Below the pieces are notes generated by a model, which was not told the DNA's origin, did not search any database, and worked only from the letters and a program-made list of their open reading frames with translations. Both the position numbers and the translations under genes were made by a program. A stretch of DNA of 64,000 nucleotides from Neoceratodus forsteri (taxonomy: Eukaryota > Chordata > Ceratodontiformes > Ceratodontidae), in the NCBI GenBank assembly GCA_016271365.2, contig CM057456.1, positions 612,813,501 through 612,877,500 of the forward strand, in the 5' to 3' direction. This document shows positions 1-10,259 of this stretch, piece by piece; positions within the stretch are counted from its first letter, which is position 1, and every line of letters begins with the position of its first letter.

Positions 1-434
1 ATGCTTGTTCAGATATCTGAGTTCTAAGATGGGCCGCCATTCTCCTGTCTTTTTTGGGGTAAGGAAGTATCTGGAATACAGACCCCTGCCTTGGTGCAGG
101 GAGGAACCCTTTCACTGCTCTGAGAGCCAACAGGGTTGAGACCTCTGCTTCTAGAGCAAGGGTCTCTGAAGAACTTGTAGAAAAACCTGGTTCTCATCTT
201 GGGAAACTTTTTGAAGCTGAGAACCAGACCCTGGCTTACTACTTCCAGAACCCACTTGTCTGAGGTTAAAGACGCCCAGTTCTGACTGAAGTAAGCCACC
301 CTACTGGTAAAGGAGAATCGGCCCTGGGCACCGCGATCAGGGTGCCTGCTTAGCAGGTGCTTTAGGCTGAGGGGTGGAGCAGGCCTGCCCACACCCCTGC
401 CTGCCTCTGCCTCTGAAGAAGCCCCTCTGAGCAT
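1..434 (-). pseudogene. pol: DIRS pol, N-terminal part of reverse transcriptase (copy D, cut by window edge)
   Basis: Start of the RT-RNase H polyprotein. It overlaps the gag tail in a different frame (+1 relative to gag) and carries the conserved entry motif of DIRS RT, VAYFSQNWASLTSDKWVLEVV-like, around 300-240. In the corresponding position copies B and C have GRLAYF followed by LTSDKWVLEVV. The palm motif and RNase H are outside the window. The first 50 bases match copy C at about 16437-16490. Confidence 0.75.
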
Positions 435-1908
435 AAGCAGAGGAGGCCTGAGTCTGATAAAAAGGCCTGTGAAAAGGCCTACCCCTACCCCTGGGGGTAT
501 GCCTCTGGGGTGGCTTGCCGCTCCTTAGCTTGGGCACTTTTGTAAGTAGTCCTATATTCATCCATCTTTTTCATGTAATTCTCTGTCTGCTCCCCAAACA
601 GAGAATTTCCCACCACAGGAAAATTCATAGCCTTAGTCTGGGTATCCTGTGACAGGCTAGTAAACCTGAGCCAGGCCAACCTACGAAAAGCTACAGATGT
701 GGCCATGACTCTAGAGGAAACATCATTAACATCCACAGCACTATGAAACTGCACCTTAGAAACCTCAATGCCATCGGCAGCCACCTGTTCTAGTTCGCTA
801 GCCAGCTGGCCATGGGCTTGTTTGGCTAATTCCATAACAGTATCCCATCTAGATTTTTGATACCTTGCTACATAAGCCATATAATTTGCTTGCCTGAGTC
901 CCAAGAAGGCTGCCATATACTGTTTTTTTGCCATGGCATCAATCTTCCTGGAATCCTTGTCAGGGGGATGTGAAGCCAGGGGAATATTAGCTTTATCACA
1001 GGCTGCAGCCTGAACTACCCCAACATGACTGCATTGCTGTGAAAGGAATTCTGTATCAGGACCTGACAATGTGTACCTTCTGTCCATCTTTTTATCTACA
1101 GGAGGCACAGAATTAAGAGTTTTAAAAAAATTTTATTGTTTGTTTCCTAAAAGACTTAGCAAAGGAATAGACAATCTCCTAGACTCTGGTATATCCATAA
1201 TTTCTACAAAATCAGGTTCCTCTTGCTCATCCACAGCTTCCTCCCATGGGAGCTGGAGGATTCAACAACCCTTTTATAAAACAGAAAAAGAGAGGGACTC
1301 AGAAAGCATAGGGGAGATTGTAAGGGTCAGTCTGGGGAGATGTCGGTTCAGTGGGCACACCCAGACTCTCTCAGTCACATTCACACTGATCATCATCATG
1401 CCCCCATGCTCTTGGTTCATAAAAATCTCCAATATCATATTCCTGAACCGTGGAACCGGCCGAACCAACTCTTTACTAGACAGTGGCGGTTCGGGATGGA
1501 ACCGGAGAAAGTGACTGTACAATTTGTATAGCTCTTGCTAGTTCTGCAGCAGTTGGAGAAGGAATTTTGGACTCCATACCTGCTGATTTTCTTTTTTTTT
1601 TTTAGTTTACTTTTGCCCGAGGAAGTCTCGCCCTGGTCAGAGGGCACTCCCTCTGGTTCGGTTGGCACCGAACCGGGCTGGCCATCCGGGTCAGCGGACT
1701 TTTTGGCCTCTCGTTCCCTGAGCCTGCCCACTCTCTTATCCAGGGTGGCTGCAGGGAAATTTTTACAAATCTGGCAGTCTGAAATGAGGTGGTCAACCCC
1801 AGACAATAAACACATGTAGTGTGGGTCAGCCTTGGCAAAGGCTTCCCCACAGACACTACAGTGTGAAACCCAGTGGGCCCATTTTTTTCTTTTGGGTTTC
1901 TCAGACAT
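337..1908 (-). pseudogene. gag: DIRS gag protein (copy D), frameshifted
   Basis: Structural (gag-like) protein of the DIRS element. The start ATG at 1906-1908 gives MSEKPKRK, the same start as in copies B and C. The N-terminal 60 residues carry a Cys/His cluster (HCSVCGEAF, then DPH, then DCQICKNF) typical of DIRS gag and likely metal-binding. The region around 1430-1540 is degraded and the frame shifts. The conserved core from 1108 to 485 contains QAAACDKANI, RRLAWLR, VVGNSLFGEQTENYMKKMDE and ends in an Arg/Gly-rich tail (RGRGRPFHRPFYQ). The frame ends at 337-339 in TGA, preceded by CCC; pol continues in the +1 frame (see findings). Identity as DIRS gag rests on family motifs; function beyond particle formation is inferred. 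Confidence 0.8.
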
Positions 1909-1959
1909 GATGCCAGCCTAACCAAGAAACTTGCCCTTTAACGGCAGTGCCAGGCAAGA

Positions 1960-2473
1960 CACCTTATCGGTTCCCAACGTGTCACGGGTCATGGAAAAAC
2001 TAATGAAATCAGTTTTTTAGAACCGATATGAACCGGGAACCGACTCTAAAAGCTTTAAAATGCTTACTCTTTAAGGTTTTAATTAACCTGATCGGGTTCG
2101 AACGAACCGATAAACATTTACAAGTTCCACACAGAATAAAACCTGTCTATTACTTACAATACCACAGACAGAGCTTGAACCGATTGGTTTGTGTTAAAAT
2201 AATTATACATGCGTTTAATTTAACCGAGAAAATACTGTTTAAACCGAGAAATGAACAAAGCAGTAGGAGAAATCTCCGGAGCGACTGTTCAGTGAGGCGG
2301 AGTAAAGAATCTGACAGTTCAGGTTTGAATCTCCACAGACAGAGCTTCTATTTTAGAGCTCGTGCTCAAAGTTCCATTCATGGAATGGAGTTAACTATTT
2401 CACCTCCGGAGCAGTTCTAATGGTGGGACAAACTGCAATTGTCATAATATAGCAAGACTTCATGTTGTTTGAA
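1960..2473 (-). repeat. DIRS copy D leader and right inverted terminal repeat
   Basis: The terminal portion (about 2275-2473) is shared with the right ends of B (20680-20861) and C (18765-18918): an identical block around ctgacagtt, the motif cacctccggagcagttc, and the terminus cttcatgttgtttgaa. The leader from 1960 to 2262 contains about ten AACCG/CGGTT motifs. It presumably holds the promoter, but I see no convincing TATA box. Confidence 0.75.
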
Positions 2474-2995
2474 GGGATTCCTTTAGCATCTTTGAGTTTC
2501 TCGTTTCGCACTGATGGTCAGTGTATGTCAGCGTTGCCAGATTGTCAGTTGGAATCAGGTTAGTCTGATTGAGGAACTGCTATTCAGCGTGTCACGGAGC
2601 ATGGCCTACTGTTCCCCCCTCAGAAACGCTTATACTGTACCATGTGTCCAACAGCAATCCCCTGCCCGGTGCCAACAGCTGATGCAGGTGAGTCCTTCCC
2701 CGCTCCTGAGGCTTGCACTGGTCGTGATTCCAACTTAGTGCGGATGGCCTAACTTGTGGCCCTTCGTGACCTCTGACCTCTGGGACCAACCCTGGAGGAA
2801 GGGCTTAATCCGTCTTAATGAGCTGTGTGAAAAAATAAGCAGGCAGCTGAGGAGCTTACAAAATTCCTAGATCAGCAATTACAGATCCCCAAATCTAGTT
2901 TTCGGGTGGAGAAACCTCGTGTCATGATGCGAGAAGGTCTGGTTTGGAATTAGGGAGCTCTTTCTCCAGTTGATGGGAAAACCATGTGCCATACG
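2474..2995. other. Unassigned sequence between DIRS D and a LINE
   Basis: I recognise no gene or repeat here. It is the DNA flanking the right end of DIRS copy D and ends where the 3' end of a minus-strand LINE begins. Confidence 0.4.
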
Positions 2996-4760
2996 AAATT
3001 TGCCAGCAGATAAAGGCCTAGAGGTCTATCAAGTCTGCTCGAATGTGCAGCTAGCACCCCTTATTCTGCAGCTGCCCCTCCCTTCCACCCTTCCCCTTCA
3101 TTGACCCTCCCCCTTGTCCTGTCCCATCCCCTTTTGAAGCAGTCCACTGTTCTACTGGATACCACTTCTGCAGGTAATGCATTCCACCCAGCCACCACCC
3201 TCATTGTAAAAAACTGTCTCCTCATCTCCCTCCTGAACCTTCCTCCCTCCAGTTTCATATCATGGCCCCTGGTGTCACTCCCTCCCTTCCCTTACTTTGA
3301 ACAGCTCCTCTGTACCAGTCTTGTTTATTCCTTTCATGTAAAGGTTTCAATCATGTCCCCCTGTCCCTCCTCTCCTACAGGGAGTACATGTTCAACTCCC
3401 TCAGCCTCCTCTCATATGATAAGTCCCCCAGCCCCTTGATCATCTTTGTCGCCCTGCGCTGCACCCCCTCCAGTAACTTAATGTCCCTCTTCAGATACGG
3501 GCGCCAGTACTGCACGCAGTACTCCAGGTGCAGTCTAACTAATGACCTGTACAGTGGCAGAATCACCTCCTCCCTCCTCGAGGATATACCCCTTGCAATA
3601 CAACCCAGCATTTTGTTGGCCTTGCAGCTGCCTTCCTACATTGTGCCGAGTTGTTCACTGACCTGTAATGAACACCCCCATCCTTCTCCTCCTCTGTCTG
3701 GGCTAGCTGCACTCCCCCAGCTGATAACTCCTCCTTGGGTTCTTCATCCCAAAATGCAGCACCTTGCACTTTTTGGCATTAAACCCCAGTTGCCAGGTGA
3801 CTGACCAGGTTTCAAGCTTTGCCAGATCATCCTGCAACCCCTGCCATCCCCCTAAGTCATCCACCACCGCTCCTACCTTGGTATCATCAGCAAACAGACT
3901 GATCTTGCTCTTGATGTCCAATGATATGTCTGCAATGAATATCCCAAACAACACTGGCCCCAGCACCGAGCCCTGTGGAACGACGCTCGTCACTACCCTT
4001 GGGTGTGAGCAGCTCCCCACCCACCACCACCCTCTGTTGCCTTCCCTGAAGCCAGTTCCCTACCCATCTCACCAGCTTTGCACCTGCCCCTGTGCCTACT
4101 AACTTACTTCCCAGCCTTCCATGTGGCACAGAGTCGAATGCCTTACTTAAGTCCAAATACAGGACATCCACTGCATGGCCCCTGTCCAGTTGCCTAGTTA
4201 CCCAGTCACAGAACTCCACCAGGTTGGTTTGGCAGGATCTGCCCTGTATGAAGCCATGCTGTCTGCTGTCCTATAGTCCTCTGGCCTCTAGGAGGGCCAC
4301 AAGCCTCTCCTTCAGGATAGTCTCCATTAACTTACCCACGATGGATATGAGGCTCACTGGTTTGTAGCTTCCTGGTTCATCCTTGGGGCCACTCTTGTGG
4401 AGGGGCACCATATGAGCCATCCTCCAGTCCTGAGGTACATACACCAAATGTAGTGAGACATTAAATAAGTCTGCTAAAGGTCCTGCAAGGACCTTTTCCA
4501 GCTCCTTCAGAATCCTGGGGTGGATGCCATCCGGGCCTGGCGCCTTATCCACCCTCAGTGCCTTCAAACCTCCTGAACTCTGCCTCCATGATTTCCCATA
4601 TGTCACCCCCGCTTTCTGCCATTTCTCCCTTGGGTGTCACCTCTTCTCTTTAGTAAATACTGAGCAGAAGTACTCACTTAGTGCTTCTGCCTTATCGCAC
4701 CCTGCTTCCACCCATCCCCCCTGCCATAGGGGACCTGACTACCTCTGCCACTGCCTGTAA
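2996..4760 (-). pseudogene. CR1-like LINE, 5'-truncated reverse transcriptase and 3' end
   Basis: Non-LTR retrotransposon fragment on the minus strand, broken by several frameshifts. In order from 5' to 3': an EYFCSVF-like linker (~4670), VDKAPGPDGIHPRILKELE (~4530), an NYRPVSLTS-like block (YKPVSLIS, ~4350), LDLSKAFDSVPHG (~4130), VPQGSVLGPVLF (~3960), the catalytic LFADDTK (~3890), FNAKKCKVLHFG (~3780), LEYCVQYWRP (~3510), VQRRATKMIKGL (~3450) and the C-terminal FFTMRVVAGWNALP (~3180). The 3' tail at 2996-3060 (gcagataaaggcctagag, then aagtctgc) recurs at other LINE ends in this window. The order and motifs match CR1/L2-clade ORF2. No endonuclease domain remains. Confidence 0.85.
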
Positions 4761-4763
4761 TGC

Positions 4764-5160
4764 TTGGTTGAGCTGTGGGGTCTTTAAGTGGACTATAATC
4801 ACTACTAGCACCTTAAATACTGTCCATGGATCTGAAAAGACAGCAATGGTAGAGTCTGATTTGGAAGTACTGCTCTCCCACTCTGAATCTGGGATAGTGT
4901 GTGCGCCATTACTGCATGGGAAGAAGCAAATAGGCATATTGCAGAATTATGGGTGCCAGAAAATCCCCTGCATGTACTGTTTTGTCGAGCTGTGGGGCCT
5001 TGAAGTGGACTGTTTCCACTGATGGCATCGTTAATCATGCCTGTGGGTCTTGGGAATACTCAAGATGTCAGAATTTTGAATAGAAGAACTGCTTCCCCAC
5101 CTTGAATTTGAACTGGTGCTTGTGTAGTTCCTGAATAGGAATCTGCCGATGGGTCTCTTG
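4764..5160. repeat. Diverged tandem duplication, about 216-bp unit
   Basis: The segment starting gagctgtggggtctttaagtggac near 4770 recurs, diverged, as gagctgtggggccttgaagtggac near 4986, and similarity continues through a shared ccatgg/cctgtgggtct block and an agaactgctt/agtactgctc block. The minus-strand translations of the two units are also similar in pattern. I do not recognise the family. Confidence 0.5.
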
Positions 5161-6835
5161 CTTGTTCAATCCTTTGAGATGTAGGAGGGGCCTGAACCCC
5201 CTAAATATTTTTTGCACCATGAAAAACAGGGAGCAGCCCCTTAGTTAATCTCTGTGACTGCACTTTGTTCAAGGGGGCACTTTGTACAATATCCTCAAAC
5301 TGCAGAGGGTTTGCGTTTTTTGGATGAGCCACCATAGAGAGGGGAGGGCACGACACGAAGCAGGGGCTTGTTGGTGATGCACAGGACCCACCTGACCGAC
5401 TTGGTTTGGACCCCTTGCTCGAGTAATATGAAGGTCTGCCCCCTACTCGAGAATGGGCCCAGACAGCTTGTGACTACTTGTTGTTGATCGCTGTCACCCT
5501 CTCTACTAGATTTGTCCCTCTAAGGTTACATTGCTTAGGTAAGGAGACCAGATCACTTTTCTCGAGAACTTGAGTTTGATCCTAGTTATAAGCTTGGCCA
5601 TGAACTCTGCATCAGGGTCTCTGGACCCTGAACTGCCCTTGCCCTAGACTATGACATGCTTACACAACACCTCCTGGAGAGGACCCGCCTACTAGGCCAA
5701 AGCCAGGGGTTGTGGCGAGCCAGGGATTGAGTATCACCCCGTGCAGCCTCTTCTGACTGGTTTGCTGCATAAGCAAGGCCTCTACGGTCCTGTCCAGTGA
5801 CTCACTGTTTGGTCTGAAATCAGAGGGTAGCTTCTACGGCAGTTTTAGCCATTTTTCCCGTTGCTGTGTTCCAAGCCTGAAAAGCTTAAAATCTGCTGGG
5901 CCACTGGATAGGGGAGAAAGCTTAGAGAGTTGCCACTCCTCCTTTGGCCATTTCCCTGTTGGTAGGAAGAGTGGGAAAAGCTGTGGCCAGTCTGACAGCA
6001 GATGACAAGCGAGAAAAACCTGTTCTTGTTGGCTGGGAGCCGCCAGGCGAGAAGCAAGAGAAATCTCGACAGTGACCTCTATTTAGACAGAAATTTGGCA
6101 ATTCGCTCCCCCTCCAGAAGATGATAACCTGGGGTCCTACGAGTGCCAGAAATGCCCCCCTGCAACTCTTTAGATTACCCTCTATACCTTATCTTTCTCC
6201 TAGGACGCAGAATGTTGATCCTCCCAGGTCAACTACCTCTCGGGGTGAGAATATGGATGGTCCATTTTCTTGTGTCCTCTAGAAAGGTCTCATATCTGGT
6301 CTTATTTAACTGTTGAGTTGTATTTAACTGTTTTATGAGATGTGGTGTCAGAGGGGGCTGCGGACTGCTGAGTCCCTCTGGAAGCTGTCGGTGAATATGA
6401 TCCGTGGGCTATGATACCGAGCCAAGGAGGATCTTCCTCCATGACGTCTTCCCCATTCGCAGACGTTGCCCTCTGGACATTATAGGAGAAGCTACCCAGC
6501 CAAGGTCATTAGAAGCGGGCAACTAGCCGCGCTCACCTTTTCTACCATGGGAAGGCTTGTGCGAGGCCATAATACCACAAAAGGCCCTACTTCCCTTAAT
6601 TCAGCTTACTCCCCCCTTCCTGATGTCCTGCTGTTGAAGCAGGTAGAAAGTGTGCTGGCCCTTTAAGAATTGTGCCAGTCCTGTAAAGGCCATCAGAGCT
6701 GCCCTTGTGCTATAGTCCTTTTTCTAAGGTTTTTTTATTTTACTCCCCCTAGAATATGCAGGGATCTTAAAAAACCTAGGCAGCTGGCTCACTTCTTGAT
6801 GGTTTTGTGGGGGAGGGGCACGGTGAACAAAAGGC
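5160..6835. other. Unassigned 1.7-kb stretch
   Basis: No recognisable transposon domain. Minus-strand translation of 5460-5850 gives weakly protein-like stretches interrupted by stops; it may be a decayed retroelement gag, but nothing diagnostic is visible. I cannot assign it. Confidence 0.3.
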
Positions 6836-6930
6836 TCCATAATAGCACTCCTCCCGCGCTGTAGTGCTCATCAATGGAGGTGCCATAATAGCGCTCCTCC
6901 CGTGCTGTAGTGCTAGTCAATGGAGTCGCT
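6836..6930. repeat. Tandem duplication, ~46-bp unit, two copies
   Basis: Two adjacent units begin ccataatagc(a/g)ctcctccc and end gtcaatgga(g) or atcaatgga(g). They differ at only a few bases. A short flanking motif, ggagatgtagtctcc, is also repeated at about 7195 and 7300. Confidence 0.75.
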
Positions 6931-7517
6931 AAGCCATGCTGCAGGTCCGCCGTCGACGAGCGGCTGAGGTAGTCGGATTGCCCGCTAACGGTTGCCTCAT
7001 ATATGATAATTTAAGCTCCTTTGCTTGCTCGTTGGAGTTCCTCATCCCTGCAGCGCTTTGTCGAGCAGTGATTAGTCAACAAGTTGCCGCTGGCAAGCTG
7101 CCGGCCCACCATCGATGAGTGGCTCAATTAGAATGCCGTCGACGGGATAAAAAAATAAAATAAAATACGGGAAAGATACGGGGCTGCCAGTTGAGGGGAG
7201 ATGTAGTCTCCCTAAGTCCTTGTGCCATTTATTCCTTGCGCGATCCTTCGCAGGTAGTAGCTGCTGAAAACACACACGCAGTTTCTGCCCAAAGCTGAGA
7301 GGAGATGTAGTCTCCTAACTCCTCATACCGTTTACACCCTAGAAAGCGCAGGGAAAACAGCCTCACGAAGAGATGGGGCCCATCCTGTTCTGACCCCCTT
7401 AAAACAGATGTTGCGGGTTACTGAGCACTCCGGGCCCATTCAGATTCCCTGAAAATCAAAATCACTCCGGTGCCCGTTTTTGATTCCCTGAGAAACACTT
7501 TCCACTCCACTAAGTAG

Positions 7518-7680
7518 CATTTCAGGCCTAGTGCAGGAAAAAAACAACCCGGTGAAAATGGGGCCAGGCTGTGCAGCTTGCAAGGCTGAGATTGCATTTC
7601 AGGCCTAGTGCAGGATGTGCAGGGAAAAAACAACCCAGTGAAAATGGGGCACGACTGTGCAGCTTGCAAGGCTGAGACTG
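7518..7680. repeat. Tandem duplication, ~80-bp unit, two copies
   Basis: The unit running from gcatttcaggcctagtgcag to gcagcttgcaaggctgaga is present at 7518-7592 and 7593-7678. The second copy carries a small insertion (gatgtgcag). It lies just left of the recognisable part of DIRS A. Confidence 0.8.
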
Positions 7681-8106
7681 GCACCCACCCTGGGATTCCA
7701 ACCTACAGCAGTGATTTCTGATCCTCATTGAAACAAAATTGCTTAACTTACAGTCTGCTGTCTTCAGCTCTGCCACATAGCAGAGCTCTGCTTGCGGAGT
7801 ACCTGCCAGACTGAAGGCAGGAAGTAACCTGAGGAGAACAGGAAGTGGAGGGCTGGATGCCCTTGCTGCAGAGATCTGTTTCCTGCCTGTGGATCAGCAT
7901 CAGGAGGTACAGCCCAGGAGTAAGGAAGCCCGGAGACCAGCTTAGGAGAGAGAAAGGCGGGGGAAAGGAAAAATAGAAACATCTCCCAGAGGTATAAACT
8001 TAAGGCAACCCCTGGGAAGGGAAGTCAACAAACACATACCCATTCAAGGTCTAAACTTAAGACAACCATGAATGAGTAGGAAAGGAGAGGTGGGAGACAA
8101 GACCTC

Positions 8107-9045
8107 TCAGCAAAGAAGGCCCTGGAGGACTGCCGGGCCAAAACCTGAGCAACATCTGGAAACAATGTCCAGACTGTAATGTCTAATAAAGGTATGCACA
8201 GAGTGCCAGGTAGCAGCAGCACAAATGTCAGCCGTAGACACTCTCTTAAGGGCTGCAAAAGAGGTAGCCACAGCTCTTGTAGAATGAGCCCAAACTGAGC
8301 CCGGCAGGGTCTTGTTAGACTGCTGATAACAGAAGGAGATGCAATTGACCAGCCAACGCGTAAACATTTGTTTTGTAACCGGGCGCCCCAAGGATCTATC
8401 TGCAAAGGATACAAACAACTGGTCCGAGTTCCGGAAACCCTTTGGTATGGACAAAAAACACCGGAAAGCACGGTGCACATCAAGGGTATGCAAGAGAGCT
8501 TCTCCCCTATTAGAATATTATGGAAAATAAAGTGGGAGCTGAACCAACTGATTAAGCGTGAGCTCGGAGACTACCTCAAGAAGAAATTTAGAATTGGTGC
8601 AGAGGTCCACCCTATCCTTATGGAAGATAAGGTAGGGCTCCCAGACACGTAAGAGCATGAAGCTCAGAGATATGTCGAGCTGAAGTGACCGCCACCAGGA
8701 GCAGAGTCTTCCAGGAGTGATAGCGGAGCTCACAAGACATGGCCGGTTCGGAAGGGGGGAGCGTAAGCCTCTCCAGCACAAACGGCAAGTCCCAAGGAGG
8801 AACAGGGTCCCAGACCGGAGAATGGAGATGTAAAATCCCCTTCAGAAAAGTTGTTACCACCTCCAACTGAGCCACTGTTCTGTCTTGAATACAGTGACGA
8901 TAGGCAGAAACAGCAGCCAGGTGTACTTTGATGGAGGAGTAACTGAGACCTGACTCTGACAGGGATAGCAGGTACTGTAAGACCGCATTAACCGGACAGA
9001 CCAGAGGGTCAAGCCTCCTGGCTGCGGCCCATATGCAAAAGCGTT
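8107..9045 (-). pseudogene. DIRS tyrosine recombinase (copy A)
   Basis: Phage-integrase-like recombinase that would integrate the circular DNA intermediate. Reading minus strand: an N-terminal SAM-like segment (SSIKVHLAAVSAYRHC, ~8930), the first catalytic Arg in TSARHISELHAL (~8670), the His-x-x-Arg box in WAHSTRAVATS (~8290), then AATWHSVHTFIRHY (~8200), giving the complete Arg-His-Arg-His-Tyr set. The reading frame is broken by a stop near 8515 and by frame changes, so the gene is dead or badly decayed although each catalytic residue is still visible. It lies directly downstream of the RNase H region, the usual DIRS order. Confidence 0.8.
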
Positions 9046-9046
9046 T

Positions 9047-9699
9047 CTACTTCATGACGTAAGTGGCCCTGGTAGTGGGCTTCCAGGCCTCAACCAAAAT
9101 CCGGGCAATATCATCAGAAACTCCAAAACGCAGCTTTGCTGGGTCCCGAGGAACCAAGCATGCAGGTGCAGGGATCGCAGGTTGGGATGAACCAAAGTCC
9201 CCTGCTGCTGGAAGAGTAAGTGACCCAAAATGGGAAGAGGCCACGGAGCTTGCACCAACAGACGCCTGAGAAGTGGGAACCAGATCCGTCTGGGCCACAG
9301 AGGAGCAATCAAGATCATGGAAACCCTCTCAGATTGTGCTCTGAGGAGAACCCGCTGCAAGAGGAGAAAGGGAGGGAATGTGTAAAGAAACCTCCCGCTC
9401 CAAGATAGGGAAAACGCGTCTTGCCAGAAAGCTCCAGGCTGGGGATTGAGCGAGCAAAAACTGGGCAGTTTTGCATTGTAGCGAGACGCAAAGAAGTCCA
9501 AATCCGGCATTCCCCATCTTGCGAATAGCTCGTCTGCCATAGACCGACTCAGGGACCACTGGTGACAGAGCAGTTTTGCCCTGCTGAGGGTGTCTGCGAC
9601 TACATTCAAGGAGCCCAGAACGTGGACTGCCGAAAGATGGAGATGATGCTCCACCGCCTAGTCCTACACCCTCATAGCTTCCCGACAGAGGGGGTAAAA
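9047..9699 (-). pseudogene. pol: DIRS RNase H, C-terminal part (copy A, left of the DIRS B insertion)
   Basis: Continuation of the copy A polyprotein after the DIRS B insertion. The frame resumes with PLCREAMR (~9690), then EHHLHLSAVHVLGSLNVVAD (~9650), LSR, and the C-terminal block MPDLDFFASRYNAKLPSFCS (~9510) followed by IAPLWPRR (~9330), all typical of DIRS/LTR-type RNase H C-termini. Two in-frame stops occur between LCREAMR and EHHLHLS. The partner half, ending INKQGCIH, is at 20862-21200. Confidence 0.8.
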
Positions 9700-9890
9700 G
9701 AAAAAATTACTCACCTTAGTAATGTTGTTTCTTCTAATGGAGTCTTGTTATATTATGACAATTGCAGTGTGATCCAATCTTGGAACTGCCCCGGAGGTGA
9801 AACAGTTAACTTTCCATGCAAGCAGGGAACTCTGAGCACAAGTTCGGTTAGAAAGCTCTGTCTGCTGATCTTCAAACATAAACTGTCAGA
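9700..9890 (+). repeat. DIRS B left inverted terminal repeat
   Basis: From about 9757 (attatgacaattgcagtgtgatccaatc) to about 9890 (ctgtcagat) this is the inverse complement of 20680-20845 at the right end. The outermost 55 bases (9700-9755) are specific to the left end and are matched inversely by the first half of the internal complementary region. Confidence 0.85.
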
Positions 9891-10148
9891 TCTTTACGAG
9901 CTAAAACTCACTAAGGCTCTGTGTGGAAGCTGTAAACCTATACTAGCCAACTGGCTACTAACATAAACACACACTTCTTGGTCTCAAACAATGACTCAAG
10001 TCAGGAGACCCAAAAAATGAAAAACACAACACCAATTCACCCCAAAAGAAGGGTGAAAAACAACAAGGTGGGCTTAAAGTGCCAACACTGTAATGCCCAC
10101 CCACATCCCAAAACAGAGGTTCTGAGAGGGGCAGGCAGGGAGGGAGGT

Positions 10149-10243
10149 CATAATATAGCAAGACTCCATTAGAAGAAACAACATTACTAAGGTGGTAATT
10201 TTTCTTCAAACAACATGAAGTCTTGCTATATTTTGACAATTAC
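10149..10243. repeat. DIRS B internal complementary region
   Basis: The first half (10149-10204) is the inverse complement of the left terminus at 9700-9755. The second half (10205-10243, cttcaaacaacatgaagtcttg) is the inverse complement of the right terminus at 20823-20861. Read on the minus strand it is the two element ends joined, as required of a template for circle formation in the DIRS replication model. Confidence 0.88.
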
Positions 10244-10259
10244 AACTACAGCAGTACCC

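Larger units (their letters stand above)
1..2473 (-). mobile_element. DIRS-type tyrosine-recombinase retrotransposon, copy D (5' part, runs off the left edge)
   Basis: This is the promoter-proximal part of a DIRS retrotransposon. Reading on the minus strand it contains the right terminal repeat (ending at 2473 with the same tgtttgaa terminus as copies B and C), a leader rich in AACCG motifs, gag, and the start of pol. It closely resembles copy C at 16430-18918. The RNase H and recombinase regions would lie beyond position 1. Host sequence resumes at 2474 (gggattcc). The copy has frameshifts in gag and is probably inactive. Confidence 0.85.
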
